From UBA7887 sp964408735 (lineage in GTDB: Bacteria; Pseudomonadota; Alphaproteobacteria; UBA7887): a stretch of 13,758 nt of DNA. Each line of letters starts with the position of its first letter. Positions within the stretch are counted from its first letter, which is position 1. Under the pieces are notes generated by a model that saw only the letters and a program-made list of their open reading frames with translations, was not told where the DNA came from and ran no database searches. Of the stretch, positions 1 to 6,496 are shown one piece after another. Made by a program: the position numbers and the translations under genes. The stretch lies in the NCBI GenBank assembly GCA_964408735.1, contig CAYPAX010000115.1, positions 1 to 13,758 of the forward strand, read 5' to 3'.

Positions 1-50
1 CCAGACTACGAATCTGGGGGTCGGGAGTTCGAATCTTCCCGGGCGCGCCA
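1..50 (+). tRNA. tRNA-Arg(ACG), 3' portion only
   Basis: The window opens inside a tRNA. Bases 1-5 (CCAGA) and 13-17 (TCTGG) form the anticodon stem around a seven-base loop, CTACGAA, whose central triplet is ACG. This reads arginine CGN codons after A34-to-inosine editing. The T arm follows (GGGAG, loop TTCGAAT, CTTCC), then the 3' acceptor strand at 40-46, discriminator G47 and an encoded CCA at 48-50. The D arm and 5' acceptor strand lie outside the window, so acceptor pairing cannot be checked. The identity rests on the anticodon loop and the canonical TTCGAAT loop. Confidence 0.93.
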
Positions 51-108
51 TATTTCCATACATGACGAAAGCCAGGAGATGCGGCTAAACTGGCGTTTTG
101 CAAGCGTC

Positions 109-113
109 AGGAG
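109..113 (+). promoter_or_regulatory. Shine-Dalgarno for the 65-residue small protein
   Basis: AGGAG lies six bases before the ATG at 120. It is the main evidence that this short reading frame is translated, and it fixes the start. Confidence 0.6.
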
Positions 114-119
114 CGAATC

Positions 120-317
120 ATGGAAGGTTGCGAGCGTCTTCGCGCGAAATACCACCTGGAAACAGACTTCGTACCCCAAGGCGACGATGTCGACAGCGAC
201 GTGCGTGCCGCTTGGGCCCTCGAATACATCGCCTATCACGTCGGCCAGATGGATAAGAAGCTGGAAGACGCCGTGACCATCCTGAAGCGTGTCGCCCCGC
301 CGGGACGCGGCAGTTGA
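120..317 (+). CDS. Small hypothetical protein, 65 aa
   Basis: I do not recognise a family. The product is 65 residues, soluble and mildly charged, with no signal peptide, membrane segment or cysteine pair. It has one Cys (C4) and an acidic patch (GDDVDSDVR) near residues 21-29. The stretch from about 28 to 58, containing WALEYIAYHVGQMDKKLEDAV, looks strongly helical and amphipathic. It ends in a Gly/Pro/Arg-rich tail. ATG 120 is chosen because of the well-spaced AGGAG upstream. It stands alone between the tRNA-Arg and the MBL-fold gene, 79 bases before the latter, so it may be separately transcribed or read through from the tRNA. Reality of the gene is supported by the ribosome-binding site and codon-like composition. 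Its function is unknown. Confidence 0.6.
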   Translation: MEGCERLRAKYHLETDFVPQGDDVDSDVRAAWALEYIAYHVGQMDKKLEDAVTILKRVAPPGRGS

Positions 318-361
318 GAGCCCATTCGATTCGCGGCAGCGGTTTCATAGCCGTCGCAGGA

Positions 362-370
362 TGCTATGAT
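362..370 (+). promoter_or_regulatory. Possible extended -10 promoter for the MBL/Cache/ligase/pit operon
   Basis: TGCTATGAT at 362-370 fits an extended -10 element (TGn followed by TATGAT, one mismatch to TATAAT). It would place a transcription start near 377 and a short leader before the ATG at 397. No good -35 box is present; the bases at the usual distance (about 342-347) are GTTTCA. This is the only promoter-like sequence in the 79-base gap before the operon. Confidence 0.35.
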
Positions 371-396
371 CCGGCCGGCTCAAGAGTGAGGCTGAC

Positions 397-1257
397 ATGA
401 GGATAATTGCGCGCTTTCTCCTCTCGATCGCCGCAGCGCTCGCATTGCTGCCGGCGATATCGCTGGCCCAGGATACGCCTGAGCGGACCATCACTCGCAT
501 CGCAGGCGATGTCTATCGTTTCCAGAACCAATTCCATTATTCCGCCTTTCTGGTAACGGATGAGGGCATCATTGCGACAGATCCGATCAACCCGGATGCC
601 GCAAGCTGGCTGAAAGCCGAGCTCAAGGCCCGTTTCGGCAAGCCGGTGCGCTATCTGATCTATAGTCACGACCATGCCGACCATATTGCCGGTGGCGAAG
701 TTTTTGCCGACACCGCAACGGTAATCGCCCACGAGAATGCCTACCGGCATATTGTCGAGGAGGGCAGGCCGACGGCGGTTCCCGACATGACCTTCAGCGA
801 CCGCCTGACACTGAGTCTTGGCGGCAAGACGGTCGAGCTGGTCTATCTCGGGCGGAATCACGGCGATTCCTCTATTGTTACCCTGTTTCGAGAGGCTCGC
901 GTTGCTTTCGCCGTCGATTTCGTGACCGTCAATCGCCTGCCCTATCGTGACCTGCCCAACAGCTATCTCGACGATTGGCTGGCCGCGCTCAGGCGCCTCG
1001 AAGGGCTCGATTTCGATATTCTGGCGCCGGGCCACGGCGGTCTTGGCACACGGGCAGATGTGGCACCCCACAGGCGCTATCTCGAAGAGCTGCGCGAGGC
1101 AGTGCTCGGACACCTGCGTGCCGGTCTTGATGTCGAGGCGATCAAGCCGCTGGTGCGTATGGAATCCTACAGCCATTGGGGCTCGTACGAGCGCTGGCTC
1201 GACCTCAATATCGAAGGCATGGTGCGCCACATGCAGCAATATCGACGGGGGAACTGA
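397..1257 (+). CDS. Secreted metallo-beta-lactamase-fold hydrolase
   Basis: The 286-residue protein begins with a classic signal peptide (MRIIARFLLS then a hydrophobic Ala/Leu core, likely cleavage after ISLA around residue 24), so it probably works in the periplasm. The metallo-beta-lactamase fold is shown by the HxHxDH motif (H91, H93, D95, H96, in YSHDHADHIAGG), a third-site histidine at H155 (RNHGD), the bridging Asp at D174 (AVDFV) and the late H213 in APGHGG. All ligands for a two-zinc site are therefore present. The overall pattern is that of the broad MBL-fold hydrolase superfamily; the sequence does not show the substrate, and it should not be called an antibiotic resistance gene. 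The start has GTGAGG five bases upstream. The stop lies two bases before the next start, suggesting a co-translated pair with the exported Cache protein. Confidence 0.88.
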   Translation: MRIIARFLLSIAAALALLPAISLAQDTPERTITRIAGDVYRFQNQFHYSAFLVTDEGIIATDPINPDAASWLKAELKARFGKPVRYLIYSHDHADHIAGGEVFADTATVIAHENAYRHIVEEGRPTAVPDMTFSDRLTLSLGGKTVELVYLGRNHGDSSIVTLFREARVAFAVDFVTVNRLPYRDLPNSYLDDWLAALRRLEGLDFDILAPGHGGLGTRADVAPHRRYLEELREAVLGHLRAGLDVEAIKPLVRMESYSHWGSYERWLDLNIEGMVRHMQQYRRGN

Positions 1258-1259
1258 CG

Positions 1260-1724
1260 ATGCTACGGATACTCTTGACGGTTCTGTCTCTTGCCATGGC
1301 CCTGCCCGCCGCGGCCGACGACTGTACCTTTGCCAGCCCGGACGAAGCCCAGGCCATGGTCGAGCGGGCGGCGCAACGCATTGCCGATGTCGGCGCGCAA
1401 GTGGCGCTGCACGAGTTCATGGACCCTGGCGGCGCCTTTCGCGACCGCGACCTCTATGTCTTCGTGCTCGACTTCGAGGGCAATGTCTGGGCCCACGGCC
1501 TGCGCCCGGATGTGGTCGGCAGCAACGGCCTGGAGGCGCAGTCGGCGGACGGACGTTATTACGTTCTCGAAATGATCGAGCTGGCCGGCAACAGCGGCCA
1601 GGGCTGGGTCGAATACGAGTTCATCAATGCCTGCACCGGCGAGTTCGCCCCCAAAGTGAGCTACGTAAAACGCGTCGGTGATCTTATCGTCGGCGTCGGC
1701 GCCTACGGCACCGTCTCGACCTAG
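1260..1724 (+). CDS. Exported single-Cache-domain protein
   Basis: The protein has 154 residues and a signal peptide ending near ALPAAA (residue 19), leaving one small domain. The core contains ALHEFMDPGGAFRDRDLYVF, then a DFEGNVWAHG segment (71-80), a VGSNG turn, GWVEYEF (115-121), PKVSYVKRVGDL and a final VGVGAY. This order is typical of stand-alone single Cache (sCache_2-type) domains, which bind small ligands such as carboxylates outside the cytoplasm. No transmembrane helix or signalling domain follows, so it is a free periplasmic binding or sensing protein. Two cysteines (C22, C125) could form a disulfide. ATG 1260 is preferred over the longer frame starting at 1176, because it follows GGGGGA at about 1246-1251 and gives a proper signal peptide. 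The ligand is not known. Confidence 0.82.
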   Translation: MLRILLTVLSLAMALPAAADDCTFASPDEAQAMVERAAQRIADVGAQVALHEFMDPGGAFRDRDLYVFVLDFEGNVWAHGLRPDVVGSNGLEAQSADGRYYVLEMIELAGNSGQGWVEYEFINACTGEFAPKVSYVKRVGDLIVGVGAYGTVST

Positions 1725-1751
1725 GCCTAACCTTGCAGCGAAAGACCATTG

Positions 1752-3383
1752 ATGGCGACCAGCCCCTATGACATTGGCCTGGCCAAGACCCCTGCCAATC
1801 ACCAGCCTCTGACACCGCTTTCGTTCCTGGAACGGGCTGCGACGGTCTATCCGGACCGCATCGCCTGGGTTCACGGCGACCAGCGCATGTCCTATCGCGG
1901 CTTTGCCGAGCGTTGTCACAGGCTGGCTTCCGCCCTGGCCGCGAACGGCATCGCCCGCGGCGACACCGTGGCCGTGTTCGCGCCCAACGTGCCGGCGATC
2001 CTCGAGGCCCATTACGGCGTGCCTCTGGCCGGCGCCGTGCTCAACGCCATCAACACCCGCCTCGATGCGGCAACGGTGCGCTTCATCCTCGGGCACGGCG
2101 AGGCCAAGCTCGTCATCGTCGACCGCGAACTGGCGCCGGTGCTCGCCGAAGCTCTCGCCGGCATGGCCAGCCCGCCGATCGTGGTCAACTACGACGACCC
2201 GAGCTACAGCGGGCCGGGCGAATGCATCGGCAATATCGACTATGAGAAATTCCTGGCACAAGGCTCCGCCGATTTCACGCCCCTGCCCGTTCTCGACGAG
2301 TGGGATGCGATCAGCCTGAACTACACCTCGGGCACCACCGGCAATCCCAAGGGAGTCGTCTATCACCACCGCGGCGCCTATCTGAACGCGCTCGGGAATC
2401 AGATGGTCTGGGGCATGCCGCAGCACCCGGTCTACCTCTGGACCTTGCCGATGTTCCATTGCAACGGCTGGTGCTTCCCCTGGACCGTGACCGCGCTTGC
2501 CGGCAGCCATGTCTGCCTGCGCCGGGTCGAGGCGGGGCAGATCTACACTGCGATTACCCGCGACAAGGTCAGCCATTTCTGCGGCGCACCGATCGTACTG
2601 TCGATGCTGGTCAACGCGGTGGCGGAAGAGCGCAAGCCCCTGGACAACCCGGTCTCGGTCATGACCGCCGCGGCGCCACCGCCACCGCCGGTGATCGAGG
2701 CCATGGAGGCGGCAGGCTTCCACGTCACCCACGTCTACGGCCTCACCGAATGCTACGGCCCGGGGGTGGTCTGCGATTGGCACGACGAATGGAACGACCT
2801 GCCCGCAAGCGAGCAGGCGCGCCTCAAGGCCCGCCAGGGCGTGCGCTATCCCGTGCTCGAAGCCCTCGGCGTGTTCGACCCGGAAACCATGCAGCCCACC
2901 CCGGGCGACGGCGAAACCATGGGCGAGGTGATGATGCGCGGCAACATCGTCATGAAGGGCTATCTGAAAAACGAATCCGCCACCGACGAGGCTTTCGCCG
3001 ACGGCTGGTTCCACACCGGCGATCTCGGCGTCATGCACGGCGACGGCTATATCGAGCTCAAGGACCGCTCGAAGGACATCATCATCTCGGGCGGCGAGAA
3101 CATCTCCTCGATCGAGGTCGAGGAAGTGCTCTACGGCCACCCCTCGGTGCTGGAAGCGGCAGTGGTGGCGCGGCCGGACGAGAAATGGGGCGAGACCCCC
3201 TGCGCCTTCGTCGACCTCAAGGACACCGCGCCGGCCGTCAGCGAGGACGACCTCATCGCCTTTTGCCGAGACAAGATGGCGCGCTTCAAAGTGCCGAAAG
3301 CGGTCGTCTTCGGGCCATTGCCCAAGACCTCGACCGGCAAGATTAGAAAAAATGTATTGCGGGAGAGAGCGCAAGCGCTGTAG
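1752..3383 (+). CDS. Acyl-CoA ligase, DmdB-like (AMP-binding family)
   Basis: The 543-residue ANL-family enzyme activates a carboxylic acid with ATP to an acyl-adenylate, then transfers it to CoA. Motifs in order are the phosphate loop YTSGTTGNPKG (191-201), YGLTE (329-333), HTGD with catalytic Asp424, the hinge region ELKDRSKDIIISGGENIS (435-452), and the C-terminal PKTSTGK with catalytic Lys530. Length and sequence style, notably LPMFHCNGWCFPW and DEKWGETPCAFV, resemble DmdB 3-methylmercaptopropionyl-CoA ligase and related short/medium-chain fatty acid ligases. Other dmd pathway genes are not in the window, so the substrate is uncertain and no symbol is given. ATG 1752 is chosen over TTG 1749; the ribosome-binding site (GCGAAAGA) is weak. 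It sits 27 bases after the Cache gene and 34 before the phosphate transporter. Confidence 0.93.
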   Translation: MATSPYDIGLAKTPANHQPLTPLSFLERAATVYPDRIAWVHGDQRMSYRGFAERCHRLASALAANGIARGDTVAVFAPNVPAILEAHYGVPLAGAVLNAINTRLDAATVRFILGHGEAKLVIVDRELAPVLAEALAGMASPPIVVNYDDPSYSGPGECIGNIDYEKFLAQGSADFTPLPVLDEWDAISLNYTSGTTGNPKGVVYHHRGAYLNALGNQMVWGMPQHPVYLWTLPMFHCNGWCFPWTVTALAGSHVCLRRVEAGQIYTAITRDKVSHFCGAPIVLSMLVNAVAEERKPLDNPVSVMTAAAPPPPPVIEAMEAAGFHVTHVYGLTECYGPGVVCDWHDEWNDLPASEQARLKARQGVRYPVLEALGVFDPETMQPTPGDGETMGEVMMRGNIVMKGYLKNESATDEAFADGWFHTGDLGVMHGDGYIELKDRSKDIIISGGENISSIEVEEVLYGHPSVLEAAVVARPDEKWGETPCAFVDLKDTAPAVSEDDLIAFCRDKMARFKVPKAVVFGPLPKTSTGKIRKNVLRERAQAL

Positions 3384-3417
3384 GAGGCGCTGAACTCACC
3401 TCCGGGGGGAACCATCC

Positions 3418-4686
3418 GTGGAAATTATCGCCGCGAACGGCACGTTGCTGCTTGGCCTAGCTCTGGTGCTCGGCGTGTTCATGACCTGGGGCATCGGCGC
3501 CAACGACGTGGCCAATGCCATGGGCACCTCGGTCGGCTCGGGCGCCATCACCGTGACCACGGCGGTGATCATCGCTGCGATCTTCGAATTTGCCGGCGCC
3601 GCCATCGCCGGCGGCCATGTCACCACCACGGTGCGCCGCAATATCGTCGATGCCGCAGCATTCGCGGGCACGCCCGAGCTACTGGTGCTGGGCATGCTGG
3701 CAGCCTTGTTTTCGGCCGCGGTCTGGCTATTGGTGGCCTCGGCCCGTGGCTGGCCGGTCTCGACAACCCACTCGATCGTCGGCGCCATCATCGGCTTTGC
3801 CCTGGTCTCGGCCGGAACCGCCGCGGTGAACTGGCCCAAAGTCGGTCAAATTGCCGCCAGCTGGGTGATCTCTCCCCTGATTGGTGGTGCCATCGCCTTT
3901 GCCCTCAAGGTCAGCGTCAGGCGATTGATTCTCAATGGCGACGACCCAGCGGCCTGCGCCAGACGCTGGGGACCAGCCTATGTCTTCCTGCTGGGCTTCG
4001 TGGTCTCACTGGTGACCTTGTTCAAAGGCCTGAAACACCTCAAACTCGAGTTGAGTATCGAAGCCAGTTTCCTCGCCGCTACCACAATCGGCGTTCTGGC
4101 AGCGATTTTGGGGCAATATCTGATCGCCCGTGTGCACACTACCGAAAGCACCGACCGCGACGTCGCACTGATGAACGTCGAACGCATTTTCACGCCTATG
4201 ATGTTGTTCGCCGCCTGCGCCATGGCCTTCGCCCATGGCTCCAACGACGTCGCCAACGGCATCGGCCCGCTGGCGGCGGTGTTCGGTATTGTCGGCGCCG
4301 GTGGTGAGATCGCCGGCAAATCCGCCCTGCCCTTGTGGGTTCTGCTGCTCGGCGGTGCCGGCATAGTCGCCGGTCTCGCCACATATGGCTATCGGGTCAT
4401 GGAGACCATTGGCACGCGCATCACGCCATTGACCCCCAACCGCGGCTTCTGTGCCACTCTGGCGGCGGCCGCAACGGTGGTGTTGGCCTCGCGCACGGGC
4501 CTGCCTGTCTCCACCACCCACATCGCCGTCGGCGCCGTGATGGGAGTCGGACTTGCCCGCGCGGTCGACGAGGTCGACCTGAGGCTGTTCCGCGATATCG
4601 TCGTCTCGTGGGTGGTGACGCTGCCGCTCGCCGCGGGTCTTGCGGCGCTCGCCTTCGTCGTGCTGCGCGCGCTGTTCGGCGCCTAA
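3418..4686 (+). CDS. pit: Inorganic phosphate transporter, PiT family
   Basis: The 422-residue integral membrane protein has the duplicated PHO4/PiT signature: GANDVANA (27-34) in the first half and GSNDVANG (274-281) in the second. Each is followed by a PVSTTH motif (113-118 and 363-368). About ten to twelve hydrophobic segments are visible, with a soluble stretch around 165-210 and 240-256. PiT proteins import phosphate (or metal-phosphate) using a proton or sodium gradient at low to moderate affinity, and also admit arsenate. The start is GTG 3418; an in-frame stop at 3391-3393 excludes anything longer, and a G-rich run (3404-3409) is the only Shine-Dalgarno candidate. No phoU-like partner gene lies next to it. 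Its stop codon overlaps the stop of the convergent CHR gene. Confidence 0.93.
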   Translation: MEIIAANGTLLLGLALVLGVFMTWGIGANDVANAMGTSVGSGAITVTTAVIIAAIFEFAGAAIAGGHVTTTVRRNIVDAAAFAGTPELLVLGMLAALFSAAVWLLVASARGWPVSTTHSIVGAIIGFALVSAGTAAVNWPKVGQIAASWVISPLIGGAIAFALKVSVRRLILNGDDPAACARRWGPAYVFLLGFVVSLVTLFKGLKHLKLELSIEASFLAATTIGVLAAILGQYLIARVHTTESTDRDVALMNVERIFTPMMLFAACAMAFAHGSNDVANGIGPLAAVFGIVGAGGEIAGKSALPLWVLLLGGAGIVAGLATYGYRVMETIGTRITPLTPNRGFCATLAAAATVVLASRTGLPVSTTHIAVGAVMGVGLARAVDEVDLRLFRDIVVSWVVTLPLAAGLAALAFVVLRALFGA

Positions 4687-5213
4687 ATGACGATCACCGC
4701 GGCGAGGACAAAAATCACGATGCCGACGAACGGCGAGATATCGAACAGAGCCACAGCAACAAACAGTGCCAAAGCAAGAATCAAAGCCGGCAGCGAAAGC
4801 TGATCGGTGGCCAGCGGTTTGGCCAAGGCATATAGCGCGGCCCCGAGCAACGCGACCGCACCGTAACGCATACCGACCAGGAGCTTGCGAACCAAAGCGC
4901 TATCCTGATGCGTGACAATGACACGCCAGAGCACGACGGCAAGCACCAGGCCAGGCAGGTTGAGAGCGAGAACACCGGCAATCATCCCGGGCACGCCGGC
5001 GACCTTGAGACCGATCAAAGCGGATAGCTTGACCGCGGTGAGGCCAGGAAAGAGATAGCTGGCACCGAGCAGCGTGGCGAACTCTTCAATGCTCAACCAA
5101 CCGCGATTCTCGACACATTCCTGCTCGATCAGGGTGATCATCGAATTGCCACCGCCGAGCGCAAACAGGCCAATGCGGCCGAAGCTGACCAGCAGTTGCC
5201 AAGCTTCCAGCAT
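4683..5213 (-). CDS. Short CHR-family (chromate-type) anion transporter, single domain
   Basis: The 176-residue membrane protein has the N-terminal CHR-domain pattern: FGRIGLFALGGGNSMITLIE, then CVENRGWLSIEEFATLLGAS, then a Pro-Gly turn (LFPGLTAVKLSALIG) and AGVPGMIAGVLALNLPG, with four to six hydrophobic helices in all. CHR proteins export chromate in known cases, and short-chain members normally occur as adjacent pairs. Here only one copy exists in the window, and the family's usual PGP turn reads PGL, so chromate transport should not be assumed. ATG 5213 is used; its A is the last base of the upstream gene's TGA (TGATG), indicating translational coupling. A TTG three bases earlier is less likely. 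The gene ends in AAVIVI, with its TAG sharing bases with the convergent pit stop codon. Confidence 0.85.
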   Translation of the reverse strand: MLEAWQLLVSFGRIGLFALGGGNSMITLIEQECVENRGWLSIEEFATLLGASYLFPGLTAVKLSALIGLKVAGVPGMIAGVLALNLPGLVLAVVLWRVIVTHQDSALVRKLLVGMRYGAVALLGAALYALAKPLATDQLSLPALILALALFVAVALFDISPFVGIVIFVLAAVIVI

Positions 5214-6433
5214 CAAGATCCGGCTGCTACGCCGGCGAGAAAATCGACGTACCCCATCACCCGGCCACAGCTTGGCAGCGCCCGCGGCCGCTCGGCCAGG
5301 ACACGGCCGTGGTCGGGTCCCTCGACACAGACCGACCAGTGGACCTGGTCGCGAACGCTTACCTCGGCAAACTCGTATCTCAGCGAGGCATCGAAACCAA
5401 TTCGGAAGCGACGCTTACGCGCTTCGAGAAGACGGGGCGCATAGTCGAGTCGGTTGAGCAAGGCCTCCAGCGCATCGACATCCTCGATAGTCTCGTCAAC
5501 CCCACCGAGACGGGGAAACAATGCTGCGATATCGCTGGCGGCGAAAGGAAACTTGAATACCCGCTTGCGCATGAAGGCTTGCAGTTGGCCATATGTTTCG
5601 ATGCGTTGCTTCACCTCCAAGCCTTCGGCCCGCACCTTGATGCTGTCGCGGCGCTCCGGGATCAGCAGGTAGCGGTCAGTCACGCACGTCGTCGAAAGCT
5701 TGCGCTCGGGCGGCAACGCCAAGGCCCCGGTTGCAGCCAGGGTCGGAACCCCTTCGCTCCAGAATGCCCGCCACTCCCACAGGCGCCTGCCCTCGACAGG
5801 CGCCGCAGAACTCGCCGCCTCCGCATTGGCATAGGCGGCGGTCACCGCCGCAACAATTTCCGAGCCTGCCACGGGCAACTGCGCTGCATGGGCGATTCGC
5901 TCCGCCAAGCGCTTCATTTCCTTGCCACTGAGAGCACGTTCGAACAATTGACAGGCATGGGCGAGACCGATCAGCAACCCTTCGCGCGGCTTGAGCGGCT
6001 TTTTGCGCTCCAGGTGATCGAGCAATCGCCGAATACGCGCTGCCGCCTCCGGTGCCGCCGAAAACCCCGAAACCGAGAAACCACCGGCAAGCGGCCAAGA
6101 GTCCGCGACCAGCAGCTTGCGTTCGAGAACGCCCGTCAGGATCCCTGCCTCGAGATCGACTGCCGAATCGCTGAGATCGCCGATCCAATCGCCAACCGGT
6201 CGTGACGCACCGGCCGCATGTATGCGGCCCAGCACCGTATCGAGATAACCGATTCCGAGCGGCGACCAATCGGCCAGGCTGATACGTTCGTCTGCAACTT
6301 CGATTCGTCCCGCCAGCATCAGATCCGCCAACGCCGAGCCGGCCAACGCCAAGGCCAGTGACGGTCGTGCCGCAGCAGCGTCGGCACCTCCGGTAAACGA
6401 CAATAAGACCAAGTCTTCGCAAGTTGTAGGCAT
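5213..6433 (-). CDS. GPP34 (GOLPH3-like) protein with C-terminal CYTH-like domain
   Basis: The protein has 406 residues. Residues 5-200 resemble the GPP34/GOLPH3 family: a start like CEDLVLLSFT, then LALALAGSALADLMLAGRIEV (26-46), a middle VLERKLL (102-108), and a helical run to about 200. Eukaryotic GOLPH3 binds phosphatidylinositol-4-phosphate; bacterial members are mostly uncharacterised. Residues about 218-400 look like a separate beta-rich domain. It opens with WEWRAF, has TDRYLLIPE (252-260), then IKVRAEGLEVKQR (265-277), and later RYEFAEVSVRDQVHWSVCVEG (352-372). The alternating ExR and KVR-x-EVKxR strands recall CYTH/triphosphate-tunnel folds; this is a visual inference. No signal peptide or membrane helix is visible. 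ATG 6433 follows AGGAG with a four-base spacer. The stop overlaps the CHR gene start by one base. A PHO-box match lies 21 bases upstream. Confidence 0.75.
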   Translation of the reverse strand: MPTTCEDLVLLSFTGGADAAAARPSLALALAGSALADLMLAGRIEVADERISLADWSPLGIGYLDTVLGRIHAAGASRPVGDWIGDLSDSAVDLEAGILTGVLERKLLVADSWPLAGGFSVSGFSAAPEAAARIRRLLDHLERKKPLKPREGLLIGLAHACQLFERALSGKEMKRLAERIAHAAQLPVAGSEIVAAVTAAYANAEAASSAAPVEGRRLWEWRAFWSEGVPTLAATGALALPPERKLSTTCVTDRYLLIPERRDSIKVRAEGLEVKQRIETYGQLQAFMRKRVFKFPFAASDIAALFPRLGGVDETIEDVDALEALLNRLDYAPRLLEARKRRFRIGFDASLRYEFAEVSVRDQVHWSVCVEGPDHGRVLAERPRALPSCGRVMGYVDFLAGVAAGS

Positions 6434-6454
6434 TGTGCTCCTACCACTATTTAT

Positions 6455-6472
6455 CTGTCATAAAACTGTCAC
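6455..6472 (+). promoter_or_regulatory. PHO-box-like site (candidate PhoB operator)
   Basis: CTGTCATAAAACTGTCAC consists of two seven-base direct repeats (CTGTCAT and CTGTCAC) separated by AAAA, giving the 11-base periodicity used by PhoB. It agrees at all 18 positions with the enterobacterial PHO-box consensus CTGTCATAWAWCTGTCAY. It lies in the 63-base gap between the aspartic protease stop and the GPP34 gene start. The consensus orientation is on the plus strand, opposite to the downstream GPP34/CHR genes, and no good -10 box follows it on the plus strand. The site itself is clear; the direction and sign of regulation are not. Confidence 0.6.
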
Positions 6473-6486
6473 AATTGGCACGGCAA
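6458..6486 (-). promoter_or_regulatory. Possible sigma-70 promoter for the GPP34/CHR pair
   Basis: Read on the minus strand, TTGCCG (6486-6481), 17 bases, then TTATGA (6463-6458) resembles a weak -35/-10 pair. It would start transcription near 6451 and leave the AGGAG ribosome-binding site in a leader of about 18 bases. The PHO-box match covers the -10 box and part of the spacer, so PhoB bound here would be expected to block this promoter. Both hexamers are imperfect. Confidence 0.25.
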
Positions 6487-6496
6487 ATCCACCGCG

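Noticed and set aside
71..99. Possible terminator after the tRNA (GCCAG/CTGGC then GTTTT)
   Set aside because: The stem is only five pairs with a 14-base loop and a short T run broken by G. It is too weak to call.
364..1239. 291-codon minus-strand frame opposite the MBL gene
   Set aside because: The plus-strand frame carries a signal peptide and all zinc ligands; the minus-strand product is a shadow.
397..1257. Antibiotic-resistance beta-lactamase
   Set aside because: The zinc-ligand motif is shared by the whole MBL-fold superfamily, and nothing in the sequence or context points to beta-lactam hydrolysis.
1263..3374. 703-codon open frame on the minus strand
   Set aside because: It lies wholly opposite the Cache and acyl-CoA ligase genes, which have clear motifs. 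Long antisense frames are expected in GC-rich genes, and its product shows no recognisable domain.
3383..3403. GGAGG/CCTCC hairpin between the ligase and pit genes
   Set aside because: A five-pair stem with an 11-base loop and no T run could arise by chance in GC-rich DNA. There is no sign of a riboswitch.
4335..4835. 166-codon plus-strand frame crossing the end of pit
   Set aside because: It overlaps pit and the CHR gene in other frames and is rich in Arg/His, as expected of an out-of-frame translation.
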